The notes under the pieces were generated by a model, which worked only from the letters and a program-made list of their open reading frames with translations, had not been told where the DNA came from and did not search any database. A DNA stretch of 18,462 nt from Actinomycetes bacterium (GTDB lineage Bacteria; Actinomycetota; Acidimicrobiia; Acidimicrobiales; RAAP-2). The stretch covers positions 1 through 18,462 of the forward strand of contig JAJYDR010000034.1 of assembly GCA_021777285.1 (NCBI GenBank), given 5' to 3'. Of the stretch, positions 8,180-15,664 are shown piece by piece (position 1 is the first letter of the stretch; every line of letters starts with the position of its first letter). The position numbers and the translations under genes were made by a program.

Positions 8180-8203
8180 AAATGGCGCGTAAGAAGGCCC
8201 TGA

Positions 8204-9271
8204 TCACGAGGGTCTGCTGTTAGATCCGGTCATCACCGAGCGACGCCGGGCGGCCCGCGCGCGCAACGCGCGGTATCCCCGGGCCGAGTTCGGCAGCAGC
8301 ACGCTCGCGAGCAACAAGACACCAAAGACCACGCTCTGGGACTGGGACGAGACGTTCTTGATCGTCAGCACCTGATCGAAGGTCCCCACGGCGATCACCG
8401 AGAGGATGACACCGGGCATCGTGCCCTTGCCCCCGAAGATTGAGATTCCGCCAAACAGCACGATCGCCACGACGTTGAGTTCCATGCCCAGGGCCGCGTC
8501 GTAGCGCGCCGTGTTCGTCTGGTACGTGTAGAGCAGGCCCGTGAATGAACAGATGAGCCCCGAGACCGTATAGAGCAGGAACTTGATCCGCTTGACCCGG
8601 ACGCCCGAGAAGAACGCCGCTTCTTGCTGCAGTCCAATCGAGACGATCGAGCGGCCGGTCGTCGTGAAGTGCAAGACGACCGTCGCGACAATGGCGAGCA
8701 CGATGAAGATCCCGAAGGTGTAGGAGAACGGCGTCCCGGGGATGGAGTTCGTTCCGATACCGGTCCAGGGACCGTTGAAGTTTGAGACCTCGTTGGTTCC
8801 CAAGATCACCTCGGCGATCCCTCGGAACATCGTCAGGGTCCCGATGGTCACCGCGATCGACGGCAGGCTCACCGCGCTGACCAGGTACCCGTTGAGGGCA
8901 CCGCCCGCGGCGCCTACCACGAGCACGATCAGCACCGCTACGACCACCGGAACGTGGTGCATGTAGAGGTAGCCGTAGGCCGAGCTCGCGAGGCCGAGCA
9001 TCGCCGCCACCGAGAGGTCGATCTCACCGGTCATGATGATGAACGTCTCGGGCAGGGCCATGATCGCGATGAGTCCGAAGTTGATTCCGGCGAAGAACAC
9101 CGTGTCTCGCGAGAAGAAGTTGGTGGTCGTGGTGGCGCCGTAGTACAGCGAGTACCCCAGAAGCACGACGAGGGCTAGTTCCCAACGCGCGAGCGAACGC
9201 CACGACCGTCGCGACGACGTCGTGGCGGCGTGGCCCGGGTCCGAGACCAGTTCGGTGGCGACCTCAGCCAT
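8204..9271 (-). CDS. rhaQ: Sugar ABC transporter permease, probably for L-rhamnose
   Basis: 355-residue inner-membrane permease of the ribose/rhamnose ABC family (BPD_transp_2). After a soluble, serine/arginine-rich N-terminus of about 30 residues come many hydrophobic segments. The family hallmarks are present: 'IIMTGEIDLSVAAMLGLAS', then 'GALNGYLVSAVSLPSIAVTIG' with 'TLTMFRG', and the C-terminal 'IVLFGGISIFGGKGTMPG'. It should form the channel with the neighbouring permease. ATG 9271 overlaps the end of the upstream permease gene by eight bases, so the pair is coupled. The last about 20 residues are basic and cytoplasmic. Assignment as Q rather than P is by operon order only. A 143-nt control region separates it from rhaS downstream. 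Confidence 0.88.
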   Translation of the reverse strand: MAEVATELVSDPGHAATTSSRRSWRSLARWELALVVLLGYSLYYGATTTTNFFSRDTVFFAGINFGLIAIMALPETFIIMTGEIDLSVAAMLGLASSAYGYLYMHHVPVVVAVLIVLVVGAAGGALNGYLVSAVSLPSIAVTIGTLTMFRGIAEVILGTNEVSNFNGPWTGIGTNSIPGTPFSYTFGIFIVLAIVATVVLHFTTTGRSIVSIGLQQEAAFFSGVRVKRIKFLLYTVSGLICSFTGLLYTYQTNTARYDAALGMELNVVAIVLFGGISIFGGKGTMPGVILSVIAVGTFDQVLTIKNVSSQSQSVVFGVLLLASVLLPNSARGYRALRARAARRRSVMTGSNSRPS

Positions 9272-10292
9272 TGCTCACTCCCTTGAGTCGAAGGGCCAGC
9301 GCCGCGCGGTTGCTCACGATGCGGTCGAAGGCGATAGTGATGAGGATGAGGGCCCCCGCGAGAGCTTGATCCCAGAACGGTGACACGTTGACCACCACGA
9401 GCGACTGGTTGATCACCTGGAGCAGGATCGCGCCGAAGGCGGCGCCGATTGCCGTGCCGCTTCCCCCGAAGATCGCCACGCCACCGATCACGCACGAGGC
9501 GACCACCAGCAACTCGTAGCCCGTTCCGGCGGTCGCGTTGACGGTGGCGAACTCCGACAGGAACAACACGCCACCCAGCCCGGCGAGAGCACCACTGAGG
9601 ACGAACGCGCTGAGAACCCGTCGCGCGACGGGCACGCCGGCGAGGCGCGCGGCGTCCGGGTTCGACCCGATCGCGTAGAGCTCGCGACTCGAACGGAACG
9701 TTCGCATCGCGTAGGCGGCGATGATGGCGATGCCCATTGCGATGACGAAGATCCACGGCACGCCCGCCACCGTCTCGAAGCCAATCTTCTGGAGCGACAT
9801 CGGGATCGCCGACGGTTCGATCTGGATTCCCAGTCCGATGGTGTTGAGCACGCCGCGGATGATGTAGAGGGCGGCGAGCGACACGACGAGGCTGGGCACC
9901 TTGGCGAATGCGACGATGATGCCGATGAGCAGCCCTGCGACCACGCCGACGCCGACGCCGACGCCGAAAGCGAGCCAGATCGAGGCGTTCGGGACGTGGG
10001 TGTAAAGGTCCCCCACCAAGAACGCCGACATGCCCAGGGTCGATCCGACTGACAGGTCGACGTTTCGCGTGACGATGACGGCCGTCTCGCCGACCGCGAG
10101 CAGCAGCAGCAGCGACGCGTTGGTCAAGATCTGTTGGATTGACGTGAGGTTCGCGAAGCCCGACGTCTTCATCGACGTGGCGAAAAAGACGACGAGGATG
10201 ATGACGACGATGGCCAGTTCGCGCGTACGCGCGATGGTCTGGGCCACCCGGTGGCGACGGCTCGTGATTGCAAGAGGAGTGCTCGTGGTCAC
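9264..10292 (-). CDS. rhaP: Sugar ABC transporter permease, probably for L-rhamnose
   Basis: 342-residue permease, paralogous to the next gene. Hallmarks are 'VIVTRNVDLSVGSTLGMSAF', then 'GLLIGIIVAFAKVPSLVVSLAA', 'ELYAIGSNPDAARLAGVPV' (the cytoplasmic coupling loop that contacts the ATPase) and 'VIGGVAIFGGSGTAIGA'. The frame can be read up to 10652, but that long N-terminus is an arginine-rich antisense reading of rhaT. GTG at 10292 overlaps the rhaT stop as GTGA and gives 'MTTSTPLAITSRRHRVAQT', a normal short N-terminus before the first membrane segment 'LAIVVIILVVFFATS'. It forms a heterodimeric channel with rhaQ, by family analogy. Confidence 0.88.
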   Translation of the reverse strand: MTTSTPLAITSRRHRVAQTIARTRELAIVVIILVVFFATSMKTSGFANLTSIQQILTNASLLLLLAVGETAVIVTRNVDLSVGSTLGMSAFLVGDLYTHVPNASIWLAFGVGVGVGVVAGLLIGIIVAFAKVPSLVVSLAALYIIRGVLNTIGLGIQIEPSAIPMSLQKIGFETVAGVPWIFVIAMGIAIIAAYAMRTFRSSRELYAIGSNPDAARLAGVPVARRVLSAFVLSGALAGLGGVLFLSEFATVNATAGTGYELLVVASCVIGGVAIFGGSGTAIGAAFGAILLQVINQSLVVVNVSPFWDQALAGALILITIAFDRIVSNRAALALRLKGVSNG

Positions 10293-11821
10293 GACTGCCC
10301 CTGCCCGGTCGCGGCCATCATGATGGACGTCTCGGTCGCCGCGCTGCGATCGATGGTCTGGGCCAACCGACCCTCTCGCATCACGAGTACCCGGTCGGCC
10401 ATCCCCAGCACCTCGGGAAGCTCCGAGGAGATCATCAGCACGGCGACCCCGTTGGCGGCCAGACCATCGATGATCCGATGGACCTCGGACTTGGTCCCCA
10501 CGTCGATCCCGCGCGTCGGCTCGTCCACGATGATCAACGACGGCTGGCTCGCCAACCACTTGGCGAGCACGACCTTCTGCTGGTTGCCACCCGACAGCGT
10601 GTTCACCGCGTCCGAGAGGGCCCCGTACTTCAACTGCAACTTGAGCGCCCACTCCCGCGCGAGGGTCCGCTCGCGACCGCGCAGCAGCAACGGTCCGTCT
10701 CGAAGGCCGCGCATCGTGGCGAGCGCGATGTTGTGGTCGATGCCGTACTCCATGACGAGCCCCTGCTGGCGTCGGTCCTCGGGTACGTACCCGATCCCCG
10801 CGCGCATCACCCGCACCGGCGAGTTCGCCCGCACGAGGCTGCCGTGCATGTAGACGTGGCCGGCGTCGTAGTGATCGATCCCGAAGATGGCCCGGGCCAC
10901 CTCCGTACGCCCCGATCCCACCAATCCAGCCAGCGCGACGATCTCACCCGCGCGTACTTCGAAGGAGATGTCCGTGAACACGCCCTCGCGCGTCAGACGC
11001 TCGACACGCAGCACCTCAGCTCCCGCTTCGATGACGGACTTTGGGAAGAGCGATCCCAACTCGCGACCGACCATCGAGCGCACGACTTCGTCGATCGTCA
11101 GGGACTCGATCGGGTCGGTGCGCACGAACTCCCCGTCGCGCATAATCGTCACCCGTTGGCACATGGCGAAGACCTCTTCAAGGCGATGCGAGATGAACAG
11201 GATCGCCGCGCCGTGCTGGCGCAGTGTCGCGACGACGTCGAACAGTCGGTCGACCTCAGCCGGGCTGAGCGCCGCCGTTGGTTCATCCATGATCAGAATC
11301 CGGGCGTCGCGTGAGAGCGACTTCGCGATCTCCACCATCTGCTGGTCGGCGACGGAGAGCCCTCGCGCCAACCGAGTCGGGTCGATCTGGACACCGAGAC
11401 GCTCGAAGATCTCGATCGAGCGGCGCTTCATCTCCCGCTTGTCGATGCGTCGCAGTGTGCGCAGCGGTTGGCGGCCGAGGAAGATGTTCTCGGCGACGGT
11501 GAGGTCATCGAACAGCGTTGGCTCCTGGTAGATCACGGCGATACCGGCGTCTTGGCTCTCGTGGGGTCCTTCGAAACGGTTCGGGTCGCCGTCCACTCGG
11601 ATCTCGCCGCTGTCGGGCGAGTAGACGCCCGACATGATCTTGACCATCGTCGACTTGCCGGCGCCGTTCTCGCCGAGTAGCGCGTGCGCCTCGCCCGCGA
11701 ACAGTTGGATCGAGCCATGCGCGAGCGCCACGACCGGTCCGAACGACTTGGAAACGTCTCGCAGTTCGAGGACGGGGTCGACCGGCACGCCGTCGACACC
11801 ACCTTCGTTGGTTGCCATCAC
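10289..11821 (-). CDS. rhaT: Sugar ABC transporter ATP-binding protein, two ABC domains
   Basis: 510-residue duplicated ATPase of the RbsA/RhaT type. The first domain has Walker A 'GENGAGKST' (50-58), signature 'LSVADQQ' (155-161) and Walker B 'ILIMDE' (175-180). The second has the degenerate P-loop 'GLVGSGRTE' (299-307) usual for this family, signature 'LSGGNQQ' (409-415) and Walker B 'VDEPTRGID' (432-440). It energises import through the two permeases. GTG 11821 and ATG 11818 are adjacent in-frame starts; AAGGGGG lies 8 and 11 bases upstream respectively, slightly favouring GTG. It is the first gene of the minus-strand cluster and is divergent from lutA. No clean sigma-70-type promoter was found on this strand, though the 11897-11940 stretch is AT-rich and carries the operator boxes. 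Confidence 0.9.
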   Translation of the reverse strand: MMATNEGGVDGVPVDPVLELRDVSKSFGPVVALAHGSIQLFAGEAHALLGENGAGKSTMVKIMSGVYSPDSGEIRVDGDPNRFEGPHESQDAGIAVIYQEPTLFDDLTVAENIFLGRQPLRTLRRIDKREMKRRSIEIFERLGVQIDPTRLARGLSVADQQMVEIAKSLSRDARILIMDEPTAALSPAEVDRLFDVVATLRQHGAAILFISHRLEEVFAMCQRVTIMRDGEFVRTDPIESLTIDEVVRSMVGRELGSLFPKSVIEAGAEVLRVERLTREGVFTDISFEVRAGEIVALAGLVGSGRTEVARAIFGIDHYDAGHVYMHGSLVRANSPVRVMRAGIGYVPEDRRQQGLVMEYGIDHNIALATMRGLRDGPLLLRGRERTLAREWALKLQLKYGALSDAVNTLSGGNQQKVVLAKWLASQPSLIIVDEPTRGIDVGTKSEVHRIIDGLAANGVAVLMISSELPEVLGMADRVLVMREGRLAQTIDRSAATETSIMMAATGQGQS

Positions 11822-11900
11822 GTCACCGTCCCCCTTCGGTTCGTCGCCACGCTAATTCACCGCACCCATCACCTGGCGGCGACCGGCGTGGCCCCGTTTT

Positions 11901-11945
11901 TAACACAAATCTCACAGGACGTGACATCATTATCACATTTTGTGG
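11901..11945. promoter_or_regulatory. Shared operator region between rhaT and lutA
   Basis: AT-rich island in the 191-nt divergent region. On the plus strand TCACA occurs at 11912-11916 and 11933-11937, exactly 21 bp apart, with GTGACA (11921-11926) between them and TTTGTGGTCA after them. The words ATTATCACA (11929-11937) and CTCACAGGA (11911-11919) recur exactly upstream of rhaS (8139-8147) and upstream of the deoR-type gene (15647-15655). This suggests that one regulator binds all three places and controls transport and lactate genes from a common site. It lies about 10 bp upstream of the lutA -35 box. Confidence 0.5.
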
Positions 11946-11954
11946 TCATTCCAC

Positions 11955-11983
11955 CTGACAGTCGGGTACGCGGACTCTACAAT
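11955..11983 (+). promoter_or_regulatory. Primary-sigma promoter for lutA-lutBC
   Basis: CTGACA (11955-11960), a 17-nt spacer, then TACAAT (11978-11983): each hexamer matches the sigma-70/SigA consensus at five of six positions, with ideal spacing. Transcription would start near 11990, leaving a leader of about 23 nt that holds the ribosome site GAGGAG (12003-12008) before the GTG start at 12013. Confidence 0.65.
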
Positions 11984-12012
11984 CGAGTGGCACAACCGAC
12001 CTGAGGAGTACC

Positions 12013-12756
12013 GTGCGGATCGCCCTCTTCGTTACCTGCATGAACAACGCGATCTACCCGCGCACCGGTCGCGCGGTCGTCACGGTGCTCGAACGTCTCG
12101 GCCACGAGGTCGTCTTCCCCGAACCCCAGACGTGCTGTGGCCAGATGCACCTCAACGCGGGCTACCGCCGCGAGGGACTCGCGCTCGCCGAGTCGGTACT
12201 CTCGAGCTTCTCGCGCGCTGAAGCAATCGTCGTGCCCTCGGGCTCCTGCACGGTGACGATGCGCGACCTCTGGGCCGACGTCGCCGACGACGAGGGCGAC
12301 CACGACCTCGCCGCGCGGGCCCGTGAGTTCGCACCGCGCGTGTACGAGTTCACCGAACTCCTGGTCGACGTGCTCGGCGTCGAGGACGTCGGCGCCCAAT
12401 TCGCGCACCGGGTCGCCTACCATCCGACGTGTCACTCGCTGCGCGCCCAACGGGTTGGCGACCGGCCGCTGCGACTGCTTCGCGCGGTCTCAGGTATTGA
12501 ACTCGTCGAGCTCGAGCGCCCCGATAGTTGCTGCGGCTTCGGGGGGCTCTTCTCCCTGAAGAACCCCGACGTCTCGGCCTCGATGGGCGTCGACAAGGTC
12601 GCCGACGTGGCGAGTTCAGGCGCAGAGTACCTCTGTGCGACAGACAACTCGTGCCTGACCCACATCGGTGGTGTCGCCGCCCACGGCGAGAACCCGCCAC
12701 CGTTCCAGACGATCCACCTGGCCGAGATTCTCGCCTCGAGTGGTGAGCCGCGATGA
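12013..12756 (+). CDS. lutA: L-lactate oxidation complex subunit LutA (LldE)
   Basis: 247-residue protein with two cysteine-rich (CCG) domains, as in LutA/LldE and the heterodisulfide-reductase/glycolate-oxidase families. First half: Cys9, 'TCCGQMHLNAG' (Cys41-Cys42) and Cys79. Second half: Cys140, 'SCCGFGGLFSLKNPDVS' (Cys173-Cys174) and Cys214 in 'DNSC'. With LutB and LutC it oxidises L-lactate to pyruvate in the cytoplasm and passes electrons to the respiratory chain. GTG 12013 has GAGGAG four bases upstream. The stop overlaps the lutBC start (ATGA). Its position opposite the rhamnose operon fits a job in removing L-lactate made by RhaEW. Known LutA proteins are about 240 residues, so it is full length. 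Confidence 0.92.
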   Translation: MRIALFVTCMNNAIYPRTGRAVVTVLERLGHEVVFPEPQTCCGQMHLNAGYRREGLALAESVLSSFSRAEAIVVPSGSCTVTMRDLWADVADDEGDHDLAARAREFAPRVYEFTELLVDVLGVEDVGAQFAHRVAYHPTCHSLRAQRVGDRPLRLLRAVSGIELVELERPDSCCGFGGLFSLKNPDVSASMGVDKVADVASSGAEYLCATDNSCLTHIGGVAAHGENPPPFQTIHLAEILASSGEPR

Positions 12757-14882
12757 CCCGCAGTTTCACTGGCTCGCCGAACTTCACCGAAGGCGCCCGC
12801 GTCGCGCTCGCTAACCCTCAGTTGCGTAAGAACCTCGCCAACGCGACCACGACCATCCGCGCCAAGCGCAATCTGCGTGTCGCCGAACTCGAGACGTGGG
12901 AGGACCTGCGACTCGCCGGTGAGGCCATCAAGAACCAGACCTTGGCGCAGCTGTCGGACCTGCTCGTCCAGTTCGAAAACAACGTGACCCGCGCTGGGGG
13001 CCATGTGCACTGGGCTCGCGACGCGGCTGAGGCGCGTTCGATCGTGCGCACACTGGTCGAAGCGAGTGGCGCGCACGACGTGGTGAAGATCAAGTCCATG
13101 ACGACGGCCGAGATCGAGTTGAACCAGGCGCTCGAACTCGACGGGGTTCGCGCCTACGAGACCGACCTCGCGGAGTTGATCATCCAGCTCGGTGATGACT
13201 TGCCGAGCCACATCGTGGTTCCGGCGATCCACCGCAGCCGCGACGAGGTCCGCACCATCTTCCTTGAACACATGGGCGAATGGGGCCGTCCGGCTCCCGC
13301 CACCCTCTCCAACGCCCCCGACGAGCTCGCTCGGGCCGCGCGGTCCCACCTGCGTGAACGATTCCTCGCCGCCGAGGTCGGGGTCTCAGGCGCCAACTTC
13401 CTCGTCGCCGAGACCGGCTCGGTCGCCATCATCGAGTCCGAGGGCAACGGGCGTATGTGCCTCACCCTGCCCGACACCTTGATCACCATCGCGGGCATCG
13501 ACAAGGTGGTACCGAGCTTCAGTGACCTCGACGTCTTCTTCCAGCTCGTGCCGCGCTCGGCGACCGGCGAGCGGATGAACCCCTACAACTCGACCTGGAC
13601 TGGCGTTACGCCCGGCGACGGCCCCCAACAGTTCCACGTCGTCCTGCTCGACAATGGCCGCTCGAAGGCTCTGGCCGACCGGGTCGGGCGTGAGGCGTTG
13701 CGCTGCGTGCGTTGCGCGGCCTGTCTCAACGTCTGCCCGGTCTACGAGCGCGTCGGCGGCCACGCCTACGGCTCGGTCTACCCCGGCCCGATCGGCGCCG
13801 TTCTCACGCCCCAGCTCGACCACGTGGCGAGCGACGAGGTTGCGGCCTCGCTGCCCTACGCGTCGACACTCTGCGGCGCCTGCTTCGAGGTGTGCCCCGT
13901 GCGCATCGACATCCCCAAGCTGCTCGTGCACCTGCGCGGCGAGGTCGTCGCGAACAAGTCCGGCGCTAGCCAGGAGCGACTCGTGATGTCCGGCGCTGCC
14001 TGGCTCTTCTCGAACCCCGCCCGACTACGCCTCGCCACCGCGCTCGGCACCGCGCTCAACACGCTCACCCGGGGCCGAGTGCGCGCCCCCGGCTGGCTCG
14101 ACGGCTGGACGAGGTTCCGCCGCGCGCCCCTACCGAATGGACCATCCTTTGCCACCTGGTGGCGCCGGTCGGGTCGGCCGGTGACGACCGCGGCGACGCG
14201 AGCGCGCTCGTTGCAGCGGCAAACGTCATCCCCGACGCGCGCCACGACCGCATTGCACACCGACGCGCGCTCCGCCATTCTCGCCGCCATCGACACCGCG
14301 AACGAGCACGTCGCGCCGGTTACCGTCCCGCGCGCGTACCGACGGGAGCGCCCCGTGGGTGACATCCTCGAGTCGTTCACCGGTCGGGTGAACGACTATC
14401 GCGCCACCGCGACGGTCATCAACGCCGATGAGCTCGGCGCGACGATAGTGGCCCTGCTCAACCAGCGATCGTCACGTTCGGTCGTGGTGCCGAGCGAACG
14501 CGTGCAGCGCTGGACCGAAGGGTTCAACGGCGACGTCGTCGTCGACGACGGTATCGACGCCACCACCCTGGAGACGACCTCGACCGTGATCACCGCCTGC
14601 CGGGGCGCAATCGCCGAGACCGGCACTATCGTGCTCAACGCAGGGCCCGACGAGGGACGCCGGATCATCACCCTCATTCCCGACCACCACATTGTCGTCG
14701 TCGGGGAGGATCAGATCGTCGCGGACGTTCCCGACGTCATGACACTGCTCGACGCCGCTCGACCGACCACCTGGATTAGCGGTCCCTCGGCGACGAGCGA
14801 CATCGAACTACGTCGCGTCGAGGGTGTGCACGGGCCCCGAGTTCTCGACGTGCTAGTCGTGCGCGGCCTCACACGTGGATGA
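12753..14882 (+). CDS. lutBC: Fused L-lactate oxidation subunits LutB-LutC (LldF-LldG)
   Basis: 709-residue protein joining two subunits that are normally separate. Residues 1 to about 450 are LutB: a LUD (DUF162) domain with 'ANFLVAETGSVAIIESEGNG', then two iron-sulfur motifs, Cys318-321-324-328 ('CVRCAACLNVCP') and Cys374-377-381 ('CGACFEVCP'). A proline/arginine/threonine-rich linker runs to about 500. Residues about 505-709 are LutC, a second LUD domain with 'IAETGTIVLNAGPDEGRR', 'LIPDHHIVVV' and a C-terminal 'GVHGPRVLDVLVV'. No stop or start separates the parts, so the fusion is read directly from the sequence. ATG 12753 overlaps the lutA stop by four bases. The 3' end overlaps that of the convergent regulator gene by 14 nt. 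Role: iron-sulfur electron transfer and lactate oxidation with LutA. Confidence 0.9.
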   Translation: MTRSFTGSPNFTEGARVALANPQLRKNLANATTTIRAKRNLRVAELETWEDLRLAGEAIKNQTLAQLSDLLVQFENNVTRAGGHVHWARDAAEARSIVRTLVEASGAHDVVKIKSMTTAEIELNQALELDGVRAYETDLAELIIQLGDDLPSHIVVPAIHRSRDEVRTIFLEHMGEWGRPAPATLSNAPDELARAARSHLRERFLAAEVGVSGANFLVAETGSVAIIESEGNGRMCLTLPDTLITIAGIDKVVPSFSDLDVFFQLVPRSATGERMNPYNSTWTGVTPGDGPQQFHVVLLDNGRSKALADRVGREALRCVRCAACLNVCPVYERVGGHAYGSVYPGPIGAVLTPQLDHVASDEVAASLPYASTLCGACFEVCPVRIDIPKLLVHLRGEVVANKSGASQERLVMSGAAWLFSNPARLRLATALGTALNTLTRGRVRAPGWLDGWTRFRRAPLPNGPSFATWWRRSGRPVTTAATRARSLQRQTSSPTRATTALHTDARSAILAAIDTANEHVAPVTVPRAYRRERPVGDILESFTGRVNDYRATATVINADELGATIVALLNQRSSRSVVVPSERVQRWTEGFNGDVVVDDGIDATTLETTSTVITACRGAIAETGTIVLNAGPDEGRRIITLIPDHHIVVVGEDQIVADVPDVMTLLDAARPTTWISGPSATSDIELRRVEGVHGPRVLDVLVVRGLTRG

Positions 14883-15630
14883 TCTCGACGCCCAACTCGG
14901 CGGCTGAGCGAATCGTCGGGTCCTCGGGGGATGCGTCAGTGATGATGAGATCGATCTGATCGAACCGCGCGACGTTGACGAAGGCGACTTGACCCATCTT
15001 CGAGGCGTCGGCGAGCACGACGACCCGCCGGCTCGAGCGGATTGCCGCCTGCTTGATCTGGGTGTCTTCCATGTTGTACTCAGTGATCCCCTGGGCGGCT
15101 GAGAGGCCCGCGGCGCCGATGAACACGCTGTCGCAGTTCAAATACTCGAAGGCGTCCTCGGCCCGCGAGCCGACGAGACTCATCTCCCCGTTGCGCAACG
15201 TTCCGCCCGTCACCATGGTCGTGATCTGGGGCTTCGAGTCGAGTTCGGTCGCGATGAGCAACGAGCTCGTGATAATGGTGAGCGCGATGGCCGGATTGAT
15301 CGAGCGCACCATCTGCAACGTCGTCGTTCCGCCGTCGATGATGGCCGTCTCCCCGGGGGTAAGTTGCTCCGCGGCAACCTCACCAATGAGCCGCTTCGCG
15401 TCGGGCTCCTGGTTCATCCGTTGCAGAATCGGGGGCTGGTACGAACGACTGCGCGCGGAGATGGCCCCGCCACGAATCCGTCGGGCCAGCCCCTCGTCCT
15501 CCAGCAACTTGAGGTCACGGCGGATGGTCATCTCTGAGGTACTGAACATGGCCGCGAGATCCGCGATCGTGGCCTCACCCGAGTTCAACAATCGATTCGC
15601 GATCGAGGCGCGACGCAACTTCGAACTCAT
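14869..15630 (-). CDS. rhaR: DeoR-family transcriptional regulator, probable rhamnose regulator
   Basis: 253 residues, the usual DeoR length. The N-terminal winged helix-turn-helix reads 'ATIADLAAMFSTSEMTIRRD' followed by 'LKLLEDEGLARRIRGGA' (residues 20-56). The C-terminal sugar-phosphate-sensing domain has 'GETAIIDGGTTTLQMV' (93-108) and 'NCDSVFIGAAGLS'. DeoR proteins usually repress sugar operons and are released by a phosphorylated intermediate; here rhamnulose 1-phosphate is a plausible signal (inference). Rhizobium rha clusters also use a DeoR-type RhaR. ATG 15630 starts at the family-typical position; the frame continues to 15846, but the extra 72 residues look non-coding. There is no clear ribosome site, and a TATTCT sequence ends six bases before the ATG, so a leaderless mRNA is possible. 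Operator-like boxes just upstream suggest self-control. Confidence 0.85.
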   Translation of the reverse strand: MSSKLRRASIANRLLNSGEATIADLAAMFSTSEMTIRRDLKLLEDEGLARRIRGGAISARSRSYQPPILQRMNQEPDAKRLIGEVAAEQLTPGETAIIDGGTTTLQMVRSINPAIALTIITSSLLIATELDSKPQITTMVTGGTLRNGEMSLVGSRAEDAFEYLNCDSVFIGAAGLSAAQGITEYNMEDTQIKQAAIRSSRRVVVLADASKMGQVAFVNVARFDQIDLIITDASPEDPTIRSAAELGVEIIHV

Positions 15631-15636
15631 GGTCCG

Positions 15637-15663
15637 AGAATAGACGCTCACAGGAGCATCACA
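15637..15663 (-). promoter_or_regulatory. Promoter/operator candidate upstream of the DeoR-type gene
   Basis: On the minus strand TGTGATGC and TCCTGTGAG form two TGTGA boxes starting 11 bp apart (plus-strand TCACA at 15648 and 15659). TCCTGTGAG is identical to the copy in the rhaT-lutA region. TATTCT (15642-15637) could be a -10 element, with six bases between it and the ATG, as in leaderless actinobacterial transcripts; no good -35 is seen. The boxes lie just upstream of this -10, fitting autoregulation. Confidence 0.4.
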
Positions 15664-15664
15664 C

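Noticed and set aside
8061..8207. 49-residue upstream extension of the rhaS frame
   Set aside because: ATG 8060 has a strong ribosome site and starts a proper signal peptide; the extension crosses the candidate promoter.
10293..10652. Long N-terminal extension of the rhaP frame
   Set aside because: Lies wholly within rhaT, is Arg/Gly/Asp-rich, and GTG 10292 overlapping the rhaT stop gives a normal permease start.
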